From assembly GCA_002529455.1 (NCBI GenBank), contig NYMS01000036.1, forward strand, positions 1 to 64,000: a stretch of DNA of 64,000 nt. The letters run 5' to 3'. Made by a program: the position numbers and the translations under genes. This DNA comes from Glycomyces fuscus. Its GTDB lineage: Bacteria > Actinomycetota > Actinomycetes > Streptosporangiales > Streptosporangiaceae. Positions 43,716 to 51,703 of this stretch are shown here, one piece after another; within the stretch, counting starts at the first letter, position 1, and every line of letters begins with the position of its first letter. The notes below the pieces were generated by a model. It did no database searches. It was given only the letters and a program-made list of their open reading frames with translations, and had not been told where the DNA came from.

Positions 43716-44972
43716 TCAGTCCCCGTGCCGCTCCCTGACCTCCTCGACGTACCGCATCGCGACCTCCGGGTCGAACAGCCAGTCCTTGAAGTCTGAGGGG
43801 TTGTCCCACCCCTGGATCCAGCGGTCGCCGACCTCGCGGTACCGTGCGGCGGCCTCCATCACCGCCCCCAGGTGGGGAGGGAGTTCGCGTTCCCACAGCG
43901 TGGAGGCGTACTCGGCCCACTCCTGGTTGTCCTGACCGAATTGCCAGAACCGGTCGAATGCCGAGACCAGGAAGTCGTCGTCGAAGGGCTGGTCCGCGCG
44001 TTCGACGATCGCCTCCAGGTAGGCCTGGGCGCACCGGGTGGAGTTGTTCCAGCTCTGCCCGGTGTAGGGGTCCATGGTGACGACCACGTCTGCCATGCCC
44101 AGGACACTGCCCCCGCCGGGCAGCTTTCCCACCGGGTTGCGGACCTGCGGGGTGAGCTCCTCGACCAGGGTGCTCCTGCCGTCGGTGAGGTTGGCGTCCT
44201 TGATCCGCTCGAAGGCGTGGGGCGCGTGCTTCCTCAGCAGGTCCTTCATCCGGCGCAGCTGCTCCTCCTGGCCCGGCCGGTCCGGCCAGGCGTCCATCGG
44301 ACCGCCCTTGCGGTCCACGAGCAGGAGGTTGTGGCAGGGCCCGTCCTGGCCGAGCATCGGGATGAGCATGAGGTTGCCCGCGCTCTGGGCCGTGGCCGCC
44401 CAGCCGATGTTGTCGTCGCCCTCGGGGTCGGGCCACACGTCGTAGATGTGGGCCTGGGCGATGGACCGGGGCCTGGCCCCGCTGAAGCGGCTGGTGTCGT
44501 TGTCGAAGAGCTGGCCCAGCTCACCGTGTCCGACGGCCACGATGATCAGTTCGAACATCCGCGAGAAGTAGTCCAGGTCGGTGACGGTGACCCCGTGGAT
44601 CACCACCTTGCCGCCCCGGTCCTCGAAGAACTCCAACCAGTCGGCCATCTTCACGCGGCGGTCGACGGAGACCGTGTACCCGTTGCCCGGGTGTGAGCTG
44701 CCCTTGAGCGAGCTCACCGTCCCGTTGTCCATGTACATGAACAACTTCTGTTCCCGGATCTGGGGAGCCAGCGCGCTCCAGAAGTCGAGGTCGAACTTGC
44801 GCTCGTACTCCAGAGCGGTGGGATAGGTGAACTGGGCGACCGAACAGCGGCCGGTCCGAATCTCCAGAGAGGACTGCCCCGTGATCACCGTGACGTCGTA
44901 GCCATGGGTCAGGAGCCCGTGAGCCAGGTGCAGGCCGGCATGACCCGCGCCGACGATAAGGATCTTGCGCAT
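43716..44972 (-). CDS. styrene/indole monooxygenase-like FAD monooxygenase (StyA family)
   Basis: 418-residue flavoprotein. An N-terminal FAD motif GAGHAGLHLAHGL and the styrene monooxygenase A-like core (YTVSVDRRVKMADWLEFFEDRG, then AVGHGELGQLFD and NSTRCAQAYLEA) place it among two-component, reductase-dependent epoxidases. No flavin reductase gene is adjacent, so FADH2 must come from elsewhere. ATG 44972 has GGAAAG about 10 nt upstream, 61 nt after cvnD, and a terminator follows, so it belongs to the conservon operon rather than to the PKS transcript. Conservons often carry an oxygenase gene downstream. It could oxidise the polyketide, but that is inference. Confidence 0.85.
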   Translation of the reverse strand: MRKILIVGAGHAGLHLAHGLLTHGYDVTVITGQSSLEIRTGRCSVAQFTYPTALEYERKFDLDFWSALAPQIREQKLFMYMDNGTVSSLKGSSHPGNGYTVSVDRRVKMADWLEFFEDRGGKVVIHGVTVTDLDYFSRMFELIIVAVGHGELGQLFDNDTSRFSGARPRSIAQAHIYDVWPDPEGDDNIGWAATAQSAGNLMLIPMLGQDGPCHNLLLVDRKGGPMDAWPDRPGQEEQLRRMKDLLRKHAPHAFERIKDANLTDGRSTLVEELTPQVRNPVGKLPGGGSVLGMADVVVTMDPYTGQSWNNSTRCAQAYLEAIVERADQPFDDDFLVSAFDRFWQFGQDNQEWAEYASTLWERELPPHLGAVMEAAARYREVGDRWIQGWDNPSDFKDWLFDPEVAMRYVEEVRERHGD

Positions 44973-45033
44973 TGTCGCTAACTTTCCTGGGGGAGTCTAC
45001 GGGGCGGTGGGGAGGACGGGGTCTCCCCGTCCG

Positions 45034-45639
45034 TCAGGCTACGGGCTCGCTGGTGCGGTTGTGCTCCAGTGCGTACCTGAGCAGCGTCTTGAGCACCTCG
45101 CCCCCGGACAGCCGGTTCCGGGCGTCGAAGTCGATGATCGGCACCTCGGGACTGACCTCCAGTGCCTCGCGGACCTGTTCGGAGGTGTAGTCGAGGCGGC
45201 CCTCGAACTTGTTCAGCGCCACGATGTAGGGGATGCGCTTGTTCGTCTCGAAGTAGTCGACCGCGTCGAAGGAGTCGGCGAGCCTCCGGCAGTCGACCAC
45301 CACGACGGCGCCCACGGCACCCCGGACCAGGTCGTCCCACATGAACCAGAAACGCGCCTGGCCCGGTGTGCCGAACATGTACATGACCAGTTCGTCGTCG
45401 ATGGTGATGCGACCGAAGTCCATCGCGACGGTGGTGGTCGTCTTGTCGGGTGTGATCGAGGTGTCGTCATGACCGATGCTGGCCTCGGTCATGATCGCCT
45501 CGGTCGTGACAGGGGGAATCTCCGACACCGAGCGCACCAAGGTCGTCTTGCCGGCTCCGAAGCCGCCGGCGATGACGATCTTGCTCGACATCTTCTTGCG
45601 ATTCGACCTCTTGTCACTGGAAAAGTCGTTCGAGACCAC
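45034..45639 (-). CDS. cvnD: conservon Ras-like GTPase CvnD
   Basis: 201-residue small GTPase of the MglA/CvnD type. The P-loop is GGFGAGKT (residues 25-32), G3 is GTPGQ (90-94) and G4 NKFE (143-146). It forms a membrane-associated signalling complex with CvnA-C, likened to a eukaryotic G-protein system. GTG 45639 has GGAGAGG 7 nt upstream and overlaps the end of cvnC by 26 nt. ATG 45591 is possible but would start very close to the P-loop. Confidence 0.95.
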   Translation of the reverse strand: MVSNDFSSDKRSNRKKMSSKIVIAGGFGAGKTTLVRSVSEIPPVTTEAIMTEASIGHDDTSITPDKTTTTVAMDFGRITIDDELVMYMFGTPGQARFWFMWDDLVRGAVGAVVVVDCRRLADSFDAVDYFETNKRIPYIVALNKFEGRLDYTSEQVREALEVSPEVPIIDFDARNRLSGGEVLKTLLRYALEHNRTSEPVA

Positions 45640-45973
45640 GAAGAGCCCTCTCCAGAACCTGGTTTTCCGATGGACTGCTGCCGGTGATGGTCGGGTGGAT
45701 GTACACCAGGTCCTGTTCGGCCAGGTCGCTGACCAGAACCTGCGTGACGCCCAGGGGGATGTTCAACTCGGCCGACACCTCGGCCAACGACCGGGTCTCC
45801 CGGCACAGCTTGTAGATACTGATCGACTCCGGCATGAGGGTGCCAGGAGGTTCCTGCCCGGGCTCGGACGTCGAGACCAGGGTCTGCACCATCAACGGAT
45901 GCCGCGACCGTGTCCGCCCACCCGTGAAGGTGAACGGGCGGACACGGTTACTCCTTCGCCTGCGGAAGCTCAT
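45614..45973 (-). CDS. cvnC: conservon DUF742 protein CvnC
   Basis: 119-residue DUF742 protein. The family opening VRPFTFTGGRTRSRHPL and the winged-helix-like core (SISIYKLCRETRSLAEVSAELN, then IPLGVTQVLVSDLAEQDLV) are clear. It is the third conservon component, overlapping cvnD. ATG 45973 has GGAGAGG about 10 nt upstream. The molecular role in the complex is poorly defined. Confidence 0.94.
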   Translation of the reverse strand: MSFRRRRSNRVRPFTFTGGRTRSRHPLMVQTLVSTSEPGQEPPGTLMPESISIYKLCRETRSLAEVSAELNIPLGVTQVLVSDLAEQDLVYIHPTITGSSPSENQVLERALRGLERLFQ

Positions 45974-46010
45974 AGCCGAGGCAACCTCTCCTCCCGAACG
46001 GGCACCGTCG

Positions 46011-46436
46011 TCAGTTCTGGATGACCTCGCGCAGCTGCGAGCGCAGCTGCGGCGTGAGCACGTGGGCGACGTTCTCCACGAGCTTGGTCATCTGGAAGCC
46101 GACGATCTTGAGCTCGGTGCCCGGAGCGGTGAGCACCGCCATGCAGGAGCCGTCGCTGATGGCCATGATGAACAGGTGGCCGTGGTTGAAGCGGACCAGC
46201 AGTTGTTCGCACTCGCCCCGCTGGAAGAGGTTGGCCCCGCCGACGGCGAGGCTGTGCAGGCCGCTGGCGATGGCCGCGAGCTGCTCGGCGTGCTCCTCGG
46301 GGAAGTCGCTGGAGTGCGTCAGGACCAGTCCGTCGGAGGAGACCACGACGGCGTGCTCGACACCGCGCACGTCCCGGACGAAGCGGTCGATGAGCCACGA
46401 GAAGTTCTCAACACTGTCGTTCACGGATTCAGTCAT
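46011..46436 (-). CDS. cvnB: conservon roadblock/LC7 protein CvnB
   Basis: 141-residue roadblock/LC7 (MglB-like) protein, a likely GTPase-activating partner of CvnD. Features include NFSWLIDRFVRDVRGVEHAV, VSSDGLVLTHS and LAAIASGLHSLA, and the end LTPQLRSQLREVIQ. ATG 46436 starts the gene, 99 nt after cvnA, and cvnC follows after 37 nt. Confidence 0.95.
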   Translation of the reverse strand: MTESVNDSVENFSWLIDRFVRDVRGVEHAVVVSSDGLVLTHSSDFPEEHAEQLAAIASGLHSLAVGGANLFQRGECEQLLVRFNHGHLFIMAISDGSCMAVLTAPGTELKIVGFQMTKLVENVAHVLTPQLRSQLREVIQN

Positions 46437-46535
46437 CGCTGTGCCTTACCTGCCTGGGCCGAGGGTCGTGTTCGCTGCTTGGGGTGTCTGTGCGGGCGCG
46501 CCGGGGAGGGGCGCCCTGGACGGGGTCGGGAGCCG

Positions 46536-49136
46536 TCACTTCTGGTCGTCCTTGGACTCGCCGCCGCCCTCACGGGCCTCGCGCTCACCGTCGAAGAAGT
46601 CGCCGAGCTCGTCGCGGATCTGCTCGGCCCTGGCCTCGCCGGTCAGCTTGGGCGGCGTGTCCTCGCGGGCCTTGGCCGGGGCGTCCGGCTTCTGCCCGGG
46701 GCGGGGCATCATCCGCAGGGGCGATCCGTGCGGGGTGGCGCTGCGCCGGGGGAGGCCGGCGGAGGTCACCGCCGGGCCGCTCGCCGCGGGGGGCTTGCCC
46801 GTGCCGTTGGCGGGGGGGCGGACGGGGGCCGGGGCGGGCGCGACGGGCCTGGCGGGCGGGGTGCTCGCCGGGACGGTCGACGTGCGGGCCTGTCCGGGGG
46901 TTCGCGGCGTGGCCACGCGCAGCAGCTCCTTGGGGATGATCGCGTAGGCGCTCACCCCGCGGAAGGAGCGGGATTCGAGCCTGGCTTCCAGCCCGTGCTT
47001 CTTGGCGATCCGGCTGGCGACGTACAGGCCCATGTGGCGGGGCACGTCGTCGTCCAGGACGGGGTCGCCGGCAAGGCGGTTGTTGAGTTCGGAGAGCTGG
47101 CCCTCGGGGATGCCCACACCCTCGTCCTCGACGACGATCATGAGGCGTCCGTCGTCCATCTCCTGGGCGCTGATGACCACCTGGGAGTGCTCGGGCGAGT
47201 TGGCGGTGGCGTTGTCCAGCAGCTCGGCGAGCAGGTGGCTGATGTCGTCGGCCGCCATACCGGTGATGGAGGTCTGCGGGATCTTGCCGATCCGGACGCG
47301 GGGGTAGTCCTTGATCTCGGAGGTGGCGGCGCGGGCGACGTCGAGCAGGGGGACGATCTCGTCGTGGGCGTCGGACTCGCCGCCGTCGTGTCCGGTGAGC
47401 ACCAAGAAGTTTTCCCCGTTGCGCCGCATACGGGTCGCGAAGTTGTCGATCTGGAAGAGCTTGTCGAGCAGGTCGGGGTCCTGTGCGTCGGTCTCCAGCT
47501 CCTCCACCATCTCCAGCAGGGCGTCCACGAGCGACAGGTCGCGCATGGCCAGACCCGCCAGGGCCTCGTTGAGGAGGCTGCCGCGGCCGTCGGAGGGCGC
47601 GGAGGCGCTGTGCGCGGCCGGCGCGATCGCCTCCAGGAGCCTTTCCGCGCGGTCGGCCGCGGGCTCGGTGGCGGCCTCGGGCGCGGGCTCGGAGGACTCC
47701 CGGTCCGCCTCGGCGGAGGCCTCCTGCGGCCGCTCCCGCTCCTGCTGCTCCCTGTCGGCGTCCGTGTCGGACTCGGCGCGGGCCAGGGCCCGGTCCTCGC
47801 GCTCGGCGGGCTCGGTCCGGGACTCGGCGTGCTCGGCGAAGAGCGTGCCGGCCGAGTCGGCGCTGATCACCTGCGGCTGCTGTCCGGCGGTGAGCACGAT
47901 GACGTGCTGGACCGGCTGGCCGTAGGGGTTGTACTGGCCCGGGTAGAACACCGGCTGGCCGTGGAGGACGTAGCCGGGCGGCTGGAAGGGGGCCGGGTAG
48001 GCGTTCTGGTACGTGACCAGGGGCTGGGGCGGGTACTGCGCCGGGTAGGAGCCGGGCTGCGCCGGGTAGGGGTGCTGGCCCTGCGGCGGGTGGTGGGGCG
48101 CGTAGCCGCCGTACTGCGGCGGCGCGGGGTAGTGCCCCGGGGCGGCCTGCGGGTGGGGCGGGTAGGGGTGGGGCTCCTGCCCGGCGGGGTGGTAGGTGCC
48201 GTACTGCGCGCCCGGGGCCGCCTGGTGGGGGGCGGGGGCCGCGTAGGGGTCGTGTCCGAACGGGCCGGGCCCCGGCTGCTGGGCGTACCCGTGCTGGCCC
48301 TGGGCCTGCGGGGGCGCGGGGCGCTCCCCCGGCCCCTGGTGGGGCTGGTGCGCGGGTCCGGCCCACGCCTGGGGAGGCTGCTGGTACCCCTCGGCCGCCG
48401 GGACGCCCGGAGACGGGGGCGCGGCGGCCTGCGGCGGTTCGGGCTGTTGGGGGGCGGCCTGCGGGAGGTCCTGCTGCCGGGGGTCCGGCTGCTGCCCCGC
48501 CTGCTCGGGCCGGGAGGGCCGGCCCTGCTCCTCGGGGTCGCGCGTCTGGCCGTGCGGCGCCTCGGCCCGCTGCCGCCCCGCCTGCTCGGGCCGCTGGGCC
48601 GATCGCGGTTCGGTGTCCGCGGGCGCCGCCTGCGTCTGTGCCGCGGGGGCCTGGGGCCGCTCCGCGCGCTCGGTCGGTGAGGAGGTGTCAGTCATGGTGT
48701 CCGTGGTGGCGGTGATGGGTGGGGTACGCGGTTCGGGCTCGTCCAGGCCCACGCCGCGCCACTGGCCGACCGGGGTCGCCCCGGTGTCCACGTCGTCGAC
48801 GTTCACTCGCCGGGTGGTGTAGGGGTTGGGGACGCTGGTCCTGGAGGAGGGTCGGTACCCGTTCTCGGCGGAGCCGGAGAAGGGGCCGGTCGCGGGGGGC
48901 GCGGCGTCGCCGCGCTCCGTCGCGCCCGACTCGGGAGAGGTCCCGGCCGTGGGCTGGACGCCTTCCCGGTCCGACGTGCGGCCGGAGTTCTGCGAGTGCG
49001 GATGCACGGGATGATGCACGGGATTTCCTTGCTGGGTCTCCGGTGAGGGGGGTTCCTGGGCTCTGACCATACGGGAGATGGCCCGTCGGAACCGCCCCTC
49101 CCGCCTGGCTCCTTGCCCGTCCTCCGCAGAGCTCAT
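46536..49136 (-). CDS. cvnA: conservon sensor-kinase-like protein CvnA, no membrane segment
   Basis: 866-residue GHKL ATPase. The kinase-like core starts near residue 560 with IDNFATRMRRNGENFLVL, where the family norm IDHLATRMRR has His; here it is Asn. The N box is AELLDNATANSP, then VVEDEGVGIP and RHMGLYVASRIAKKHG. The long N-terminus has no signal or membrane segment. It begins with a basic stretch (RREGRFRRAISRMV), then a Pro/Gln/Tyr-rich region (about residues 190-430) and an acidic Glu-rich stretch. Typical CvnA proteins carry a membrane sensor, so this is a shortened or cytosolic variant. ATG 49136 has GGGAG 7 nt upstream. Confidence 0.9.
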   Translation of the reverse strand: MSSAEDGQGARREGRFRRAISRMVRAQEPPSPETQQGNPVHHPVHPHSQNSGRTSDREGVQPTAGTSPESGATERGDAAPPATGPFSGSAENGYRPSSRTSVPNPYTTRRVNVDDVDTGATPVGQWRGVGLDEPEPRTPPITATTDTMTDTSSPTERAERPQAPAAQTQAAPADTEPRSAQRPEQAGRQRAEAPHGQTRDPEEQGRPSRPEQAGQQPDPRQQDLPQAAPQQPEPPQAAAPPSPGVPAAEGYQQPPQAWAGPAHQPHQGPGERPAPPQAQGQHGYAQQPGPGPFGHDPYAAPAPHQAAPGAQYGTYHPAGQEPHPYPPHPQAAPGHYPAPPQYGGYAPHHPPQGQHPYPAQPGSYPAQYPPQPLVTYQNAYPAPFQPPGYVLHGQPVFYPGQYNPYGQPVQHVIVLTAGQQPQVISADSAGTLFAEHAESRTEPAEREDRALARAESDTDADREQQERERPQEASAEADRESSEPAPEAATEPAADRAERLLEAIAPAAHSASAPSDGRGSLLNEALAGLAMRDLSLVDALLEMVEELETDAQDPDLLDKLFQIDNFATRMRRNGENFLVLTGHDGGESDAHDEIVPLLDVARAATSEIKDYPRVRIGKIPQTSITGMAADDISHLLAELLDNATANSPEHSQVVISAQEMDDGRLMIVVEDEGVGIPEGQLSELNNRLAGDPVLDDDVPRHMGLYVASRIAKKHGLEARLESRSFRGVSAYAIIPKELLRVATPRTPGQARTSTVPASTPPARPVAPAPAPVRPPANGTGKPPAASGPAVTSAGLPRRSATPHGSPLRMMPRPGQKPDAPAKAREDTPPKLTGEARAEQIRDELGDFFDGEREAREGGGESKDDQK

Positions 49137-49636
49137 CGGTCCGCTCCCGTGAGAGCGCGGGGCGAAGCTGTCTCGCGGCGACGGCGCCTCTGCCACAATC
49201 TCGTCTCCTCGAATCAGGTGGGCGGATCGGCGGCGGCCCCGCGTCACCGCCCTGACCGGGGAGGTGGCCGCCTCGGGGCCCGCGTCGGACCCCCGTGGCA
49301 GCCGGGTGCCCCGTACGCCGGAGGAACGCCTCGGCGGGGGTGGAGCGCCCCCGCACCAGCGGGGACCAGACGGGTGCGACACCCCATCCGGAGACAAGTA
49401 TCCATGCCCCGCACAATTCCTGTACTTCCACCGAGAACCGTCGTTCGGTTCGTCAGACTAACAAAGGTCGACGGCCTTGGCAGACGAATCGGGGAAGCAT
49501 CGGAAAAGCACCCGAGAAGGCATCTCTGACGTGCGGAAACGTCCTCGTGGAGGTGCTGTGGCTCCAGATGCTTTTGTGAGATTTATGGAGTCGTGTCTGT
49601 TTCCGGCCAGGTGTCAGCAACCCGTCCGCCCCGGCG
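49137..49636. other. intergenic region, conservon promoter side
   Basis: No gene is supported. It contains a candidate conservon promoter at 49455-49483 with a GAACCG/CGGTTC inverted repeat at 49435-49451, and an A+T-rich stretch 3' of ccr (about 49560-49620) without a clear terminator hairpin. Confidence 0.4.
49435..49483 (-). promoter_or_regulatory. candidate conservon promoter with inverted repeat
   Basis: On the minus strand CTGCCA (49478-49483), a 17-nt spacer and TAGTCT (49455-49460). The start would fall in the inverted repeat GAACCG-N5-CGGTTC (49435-49451), giving a leader of about 300 nt to cvnA. Confidence 0.4.
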
Positions 49637-50881
49637 CTACACGTCCAGTCCGGTCTGCCCCGCACGCGCGTTGACCAGCGCGGACATGTTCCCCGGCGGC
49701 TGGGCGTTGTCCCGGATCAACTGGTGGGCCTCCCCGATCTCGTCGAACTCCACGATCCTCGTCACACACGGGTCGAGCTGACCGCCCGCGACGAGGTCGA
49801 TCACCATCCGGCACTGCGCCGGGGAGGCGAAGTGCGACCCCTGGAGGCGTTTGAGCCGCATCCACAGGAAGCGCAGGTCCACATCGGCCTGGAAACCCGA
49901 GGTGGCGCCACACAGCACCACCATCCCGGCGTTGTCGCACAGGTAGAGCGAGGTCGGCAGGGTGTCGGCGCCGGTGTGCTCGAACACGATCCGGGGCGCG
50001 CGCCGCTCCCCCAGCTCCTCCCAGAACCGCTTGCCGAAGGCGCGCACCCCGCGCATCCAGGAGGCGTAGGCCTGGGTGTCCTTCTCGTCGGGGACCCTCC
50101 CCCAGTGGTCGAACTCGGTCCGCTGGATCACGCCGACCGCGCCCAGCTCGCGGCACAGCCGCGCCTTGGACTCGGTGGAGACCACCGCGACCGGCTTGCC
50201 GCCCACCTGGCGGGCCAGCTGGATGGCCGAGGTGCCCAGCCCCCCGGCCCCGCCCCAGATCAGCACCGGGTCACCGGGGCGGACCACGTTGGGCTCCCAG
50301 CCGAAGAGCTGTCGGTAGGCGGTGGCCGCGCTCACCAGGAAGCCGCCCGCCACGTCCCAGGGCAGGTTCTCGGGCTTGCGGTGGCACTGGACGTCGCGCA
50401 CGAGGGTGAACTGGCCGAAGGAGCCGAAGTTGTTCTCGTAGCCCCAGACCCGCATGCTCTGCGAGGCGACGGGGTCGCGGCCCATGCGGATGTCGTCGGC
50501 GCTCTCGTCCCACTGGCCCGGGGCGATGACGACGTGGTCGCCGACCTCCACGCCGCGGACCCCCTCGCCCACGGCCCAGACGACCCCGGCTCCGTCGGAG
50601 CCGCCGATGTGGTAGTCCTCCGTGGCCCCGGCCTTCTCGCGCATGGTGATGACGTCGACGGGGTGGCCCATGGCCGCCCAGACGTTGTTGTAGTTGATGC
50701 CCGCGGACATCGTGTAGACGAGGACGTGCCCGGGCTGGAGCCGGGGTACGGGGACGACCTCGCGCGCGAAGGCCTCGCGGGGCTGGCCGTAGCGCTCCCG
50801 CCGGAGGGTGAAGGCGTGCATGCGCGCGGGCACGTGGCCCAGCGGAGGCACCTCGCCGAGGTCGTACAGGTCCTTGGGCAT
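49637..50881 (-). CDS. ccr: crotonyl-CoA carboxylase/reductase
   Basis: 414-residue medium-chain reductase of the Ccr type, which reductively carboxylates crotonyl-CoA with NADPH to ethylmalonyl-CoA. The NAD(P) motif is WGGAGGLGTSAIQLA. Ccr-specific stretches are GINYNNVWAAMG, YHIGGSDGAGVVWAVG, WGYENNFGSFGQF and GSHFASPAQ; the Asn, Phe-Gly-Ser loop and His of the carboxylation site are present. ATG 50881 has AAAGGA 8 nt upstream. It is slightly shorter than typical Ccr (about 445). It lies 6.4 kb upstream of the PKS, whose module 3 AT has an ethylmalonyl signature, so it probably feeds that module. Confidence 0.9.
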   Translation of the reverse strand: MPKDLYDLGEVPPLGHVPARMHAFTLRRERYGQPREAFAREVVPVPRLQPGHVLVYTMSAGINYNNVWAAMGHPVDVITMREKAGATEDYHIGGSDGAGVVWAVGEGVRGVEVGDHVVIAPGQWDESADDIRMGRDPVASQSMRVWGYENNFGSFGQFTLVRDVQCHRKPENLPWDVAGGFLVSAATAYRQLFGWEPNVVRPGDPVLIWGGAGGLGTSAIQLARQVGGKPVAVVSTESKARLCRELGAVGVIQRTEFDHWGRVPDEKDTQAYASWMRGVRAFGKRFWEELGERRAPRIVFEHTGADTLPTSLYLCDNAGMVVLCGATSGFQADVDLRFLWMRLKRLQGSHFASPAQCRMVIDLVAGGQLDPCVTRIVEFDEIGEAHQLIRDNAQPPGNMSALVNARAGQTGLDV

Positions 50882-51703
50882 GGGGAGGTTCCTTTCAGCG
50901 ACCGGGGGTGGGGAGGGGGCGGCCGTGCTCACCGGACGGCGGATCCGCCGCAGGTGCGCACCCCGCGGCAGGGCGCCGCCGGGGGCGCGTCCGGGGTCGG
51001 TGCCGCGCGCGGGAGCGGGCGGCGGGGCGCCGGTCCGGCGCGGAGTGCCCGACTGCGCGGGGTGTGCCCCGTCGCGTACGGACGCGCGGAGCCCGGCACG
51101 GGAGGAAGCAGGCGCGTCCGCGCGCGCCGAGGCCCGGGAGGACGCACGTGCACCTTCACGTTCGCGAAAGCCAGTCCGGAAATAGGCGTGTGGACTGACC
51201 GAATCCGGTTCCACAGTGGCGCGGGAACGCCGCCGCCGGGGCGCGGCGGCCCCGCGGCGTCCCTCCGCGAGGCGGGGCGCCCGGGGCGCGGGACAGCGGG
51301 AGCAGTGGTCATGGCTCTCCTGTCGTTCTTTGTCACCCTGTTCGCCACCGCGCCCGGAATCCTTCCGGGAGCAGCTCTGAACTGGGAGTACAACGCCTTT
51401 TCCCGACCTGGTGAACATACGCGGCCGTGTCCGGCGAACCGCCGCGGCGGCGGGACCGAAATGTTTTCCACGTCGTCGGAGAGGGCGTCGGGACAGCCCT
51501 TCCGAAGGCGTTCACGGCGGAAACAGGAGGCGTTTCCACCACCGTCCTTCTCACGCACAGGAGACTACCCTCCCGCGTTCCGCAAGGACATGAACGGTCA
51601 CCATTCCGACAAAGAGGAGAGAATACGCACAGCGGGGGCGGAGCCGCCCGGCCCCGCCCCCGGACACCGCGCGGAGCCCGGCTCCCCGGGCCCGCGCAAG
51701 TTC
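50882..51703. other. intergenic region upstream of ccr
   Basis: About 820 bp with no convincing gene. Several open frames are typical high-GC artefacts without domains or ribosome sites. The stretch 51160-51600 is less GC-rich and probably includes the ccr promoter, which I could not locate confidently. A terminator hairpin at 51634-51661 belongs to the ABC operon. Confidence 0.4.
51634..51661 (-). terminator. terminator after the ABC operon
   Basis: GGGGGCGG (51634-51641) pairs with CCGCCCCC (51654-51661). On the minus strand it is followed by a T-rich stretch (GTATTCTCTCCTCTTTG). Confidence 0.5.

Noticed and set aside
50929..51558. 209-codon minus-strand ORF upstream of ccr
   Set aside because: Arg/Pro-rich composition with no domain, signal or ribosome site; more likely the ccr leader and promoter region.
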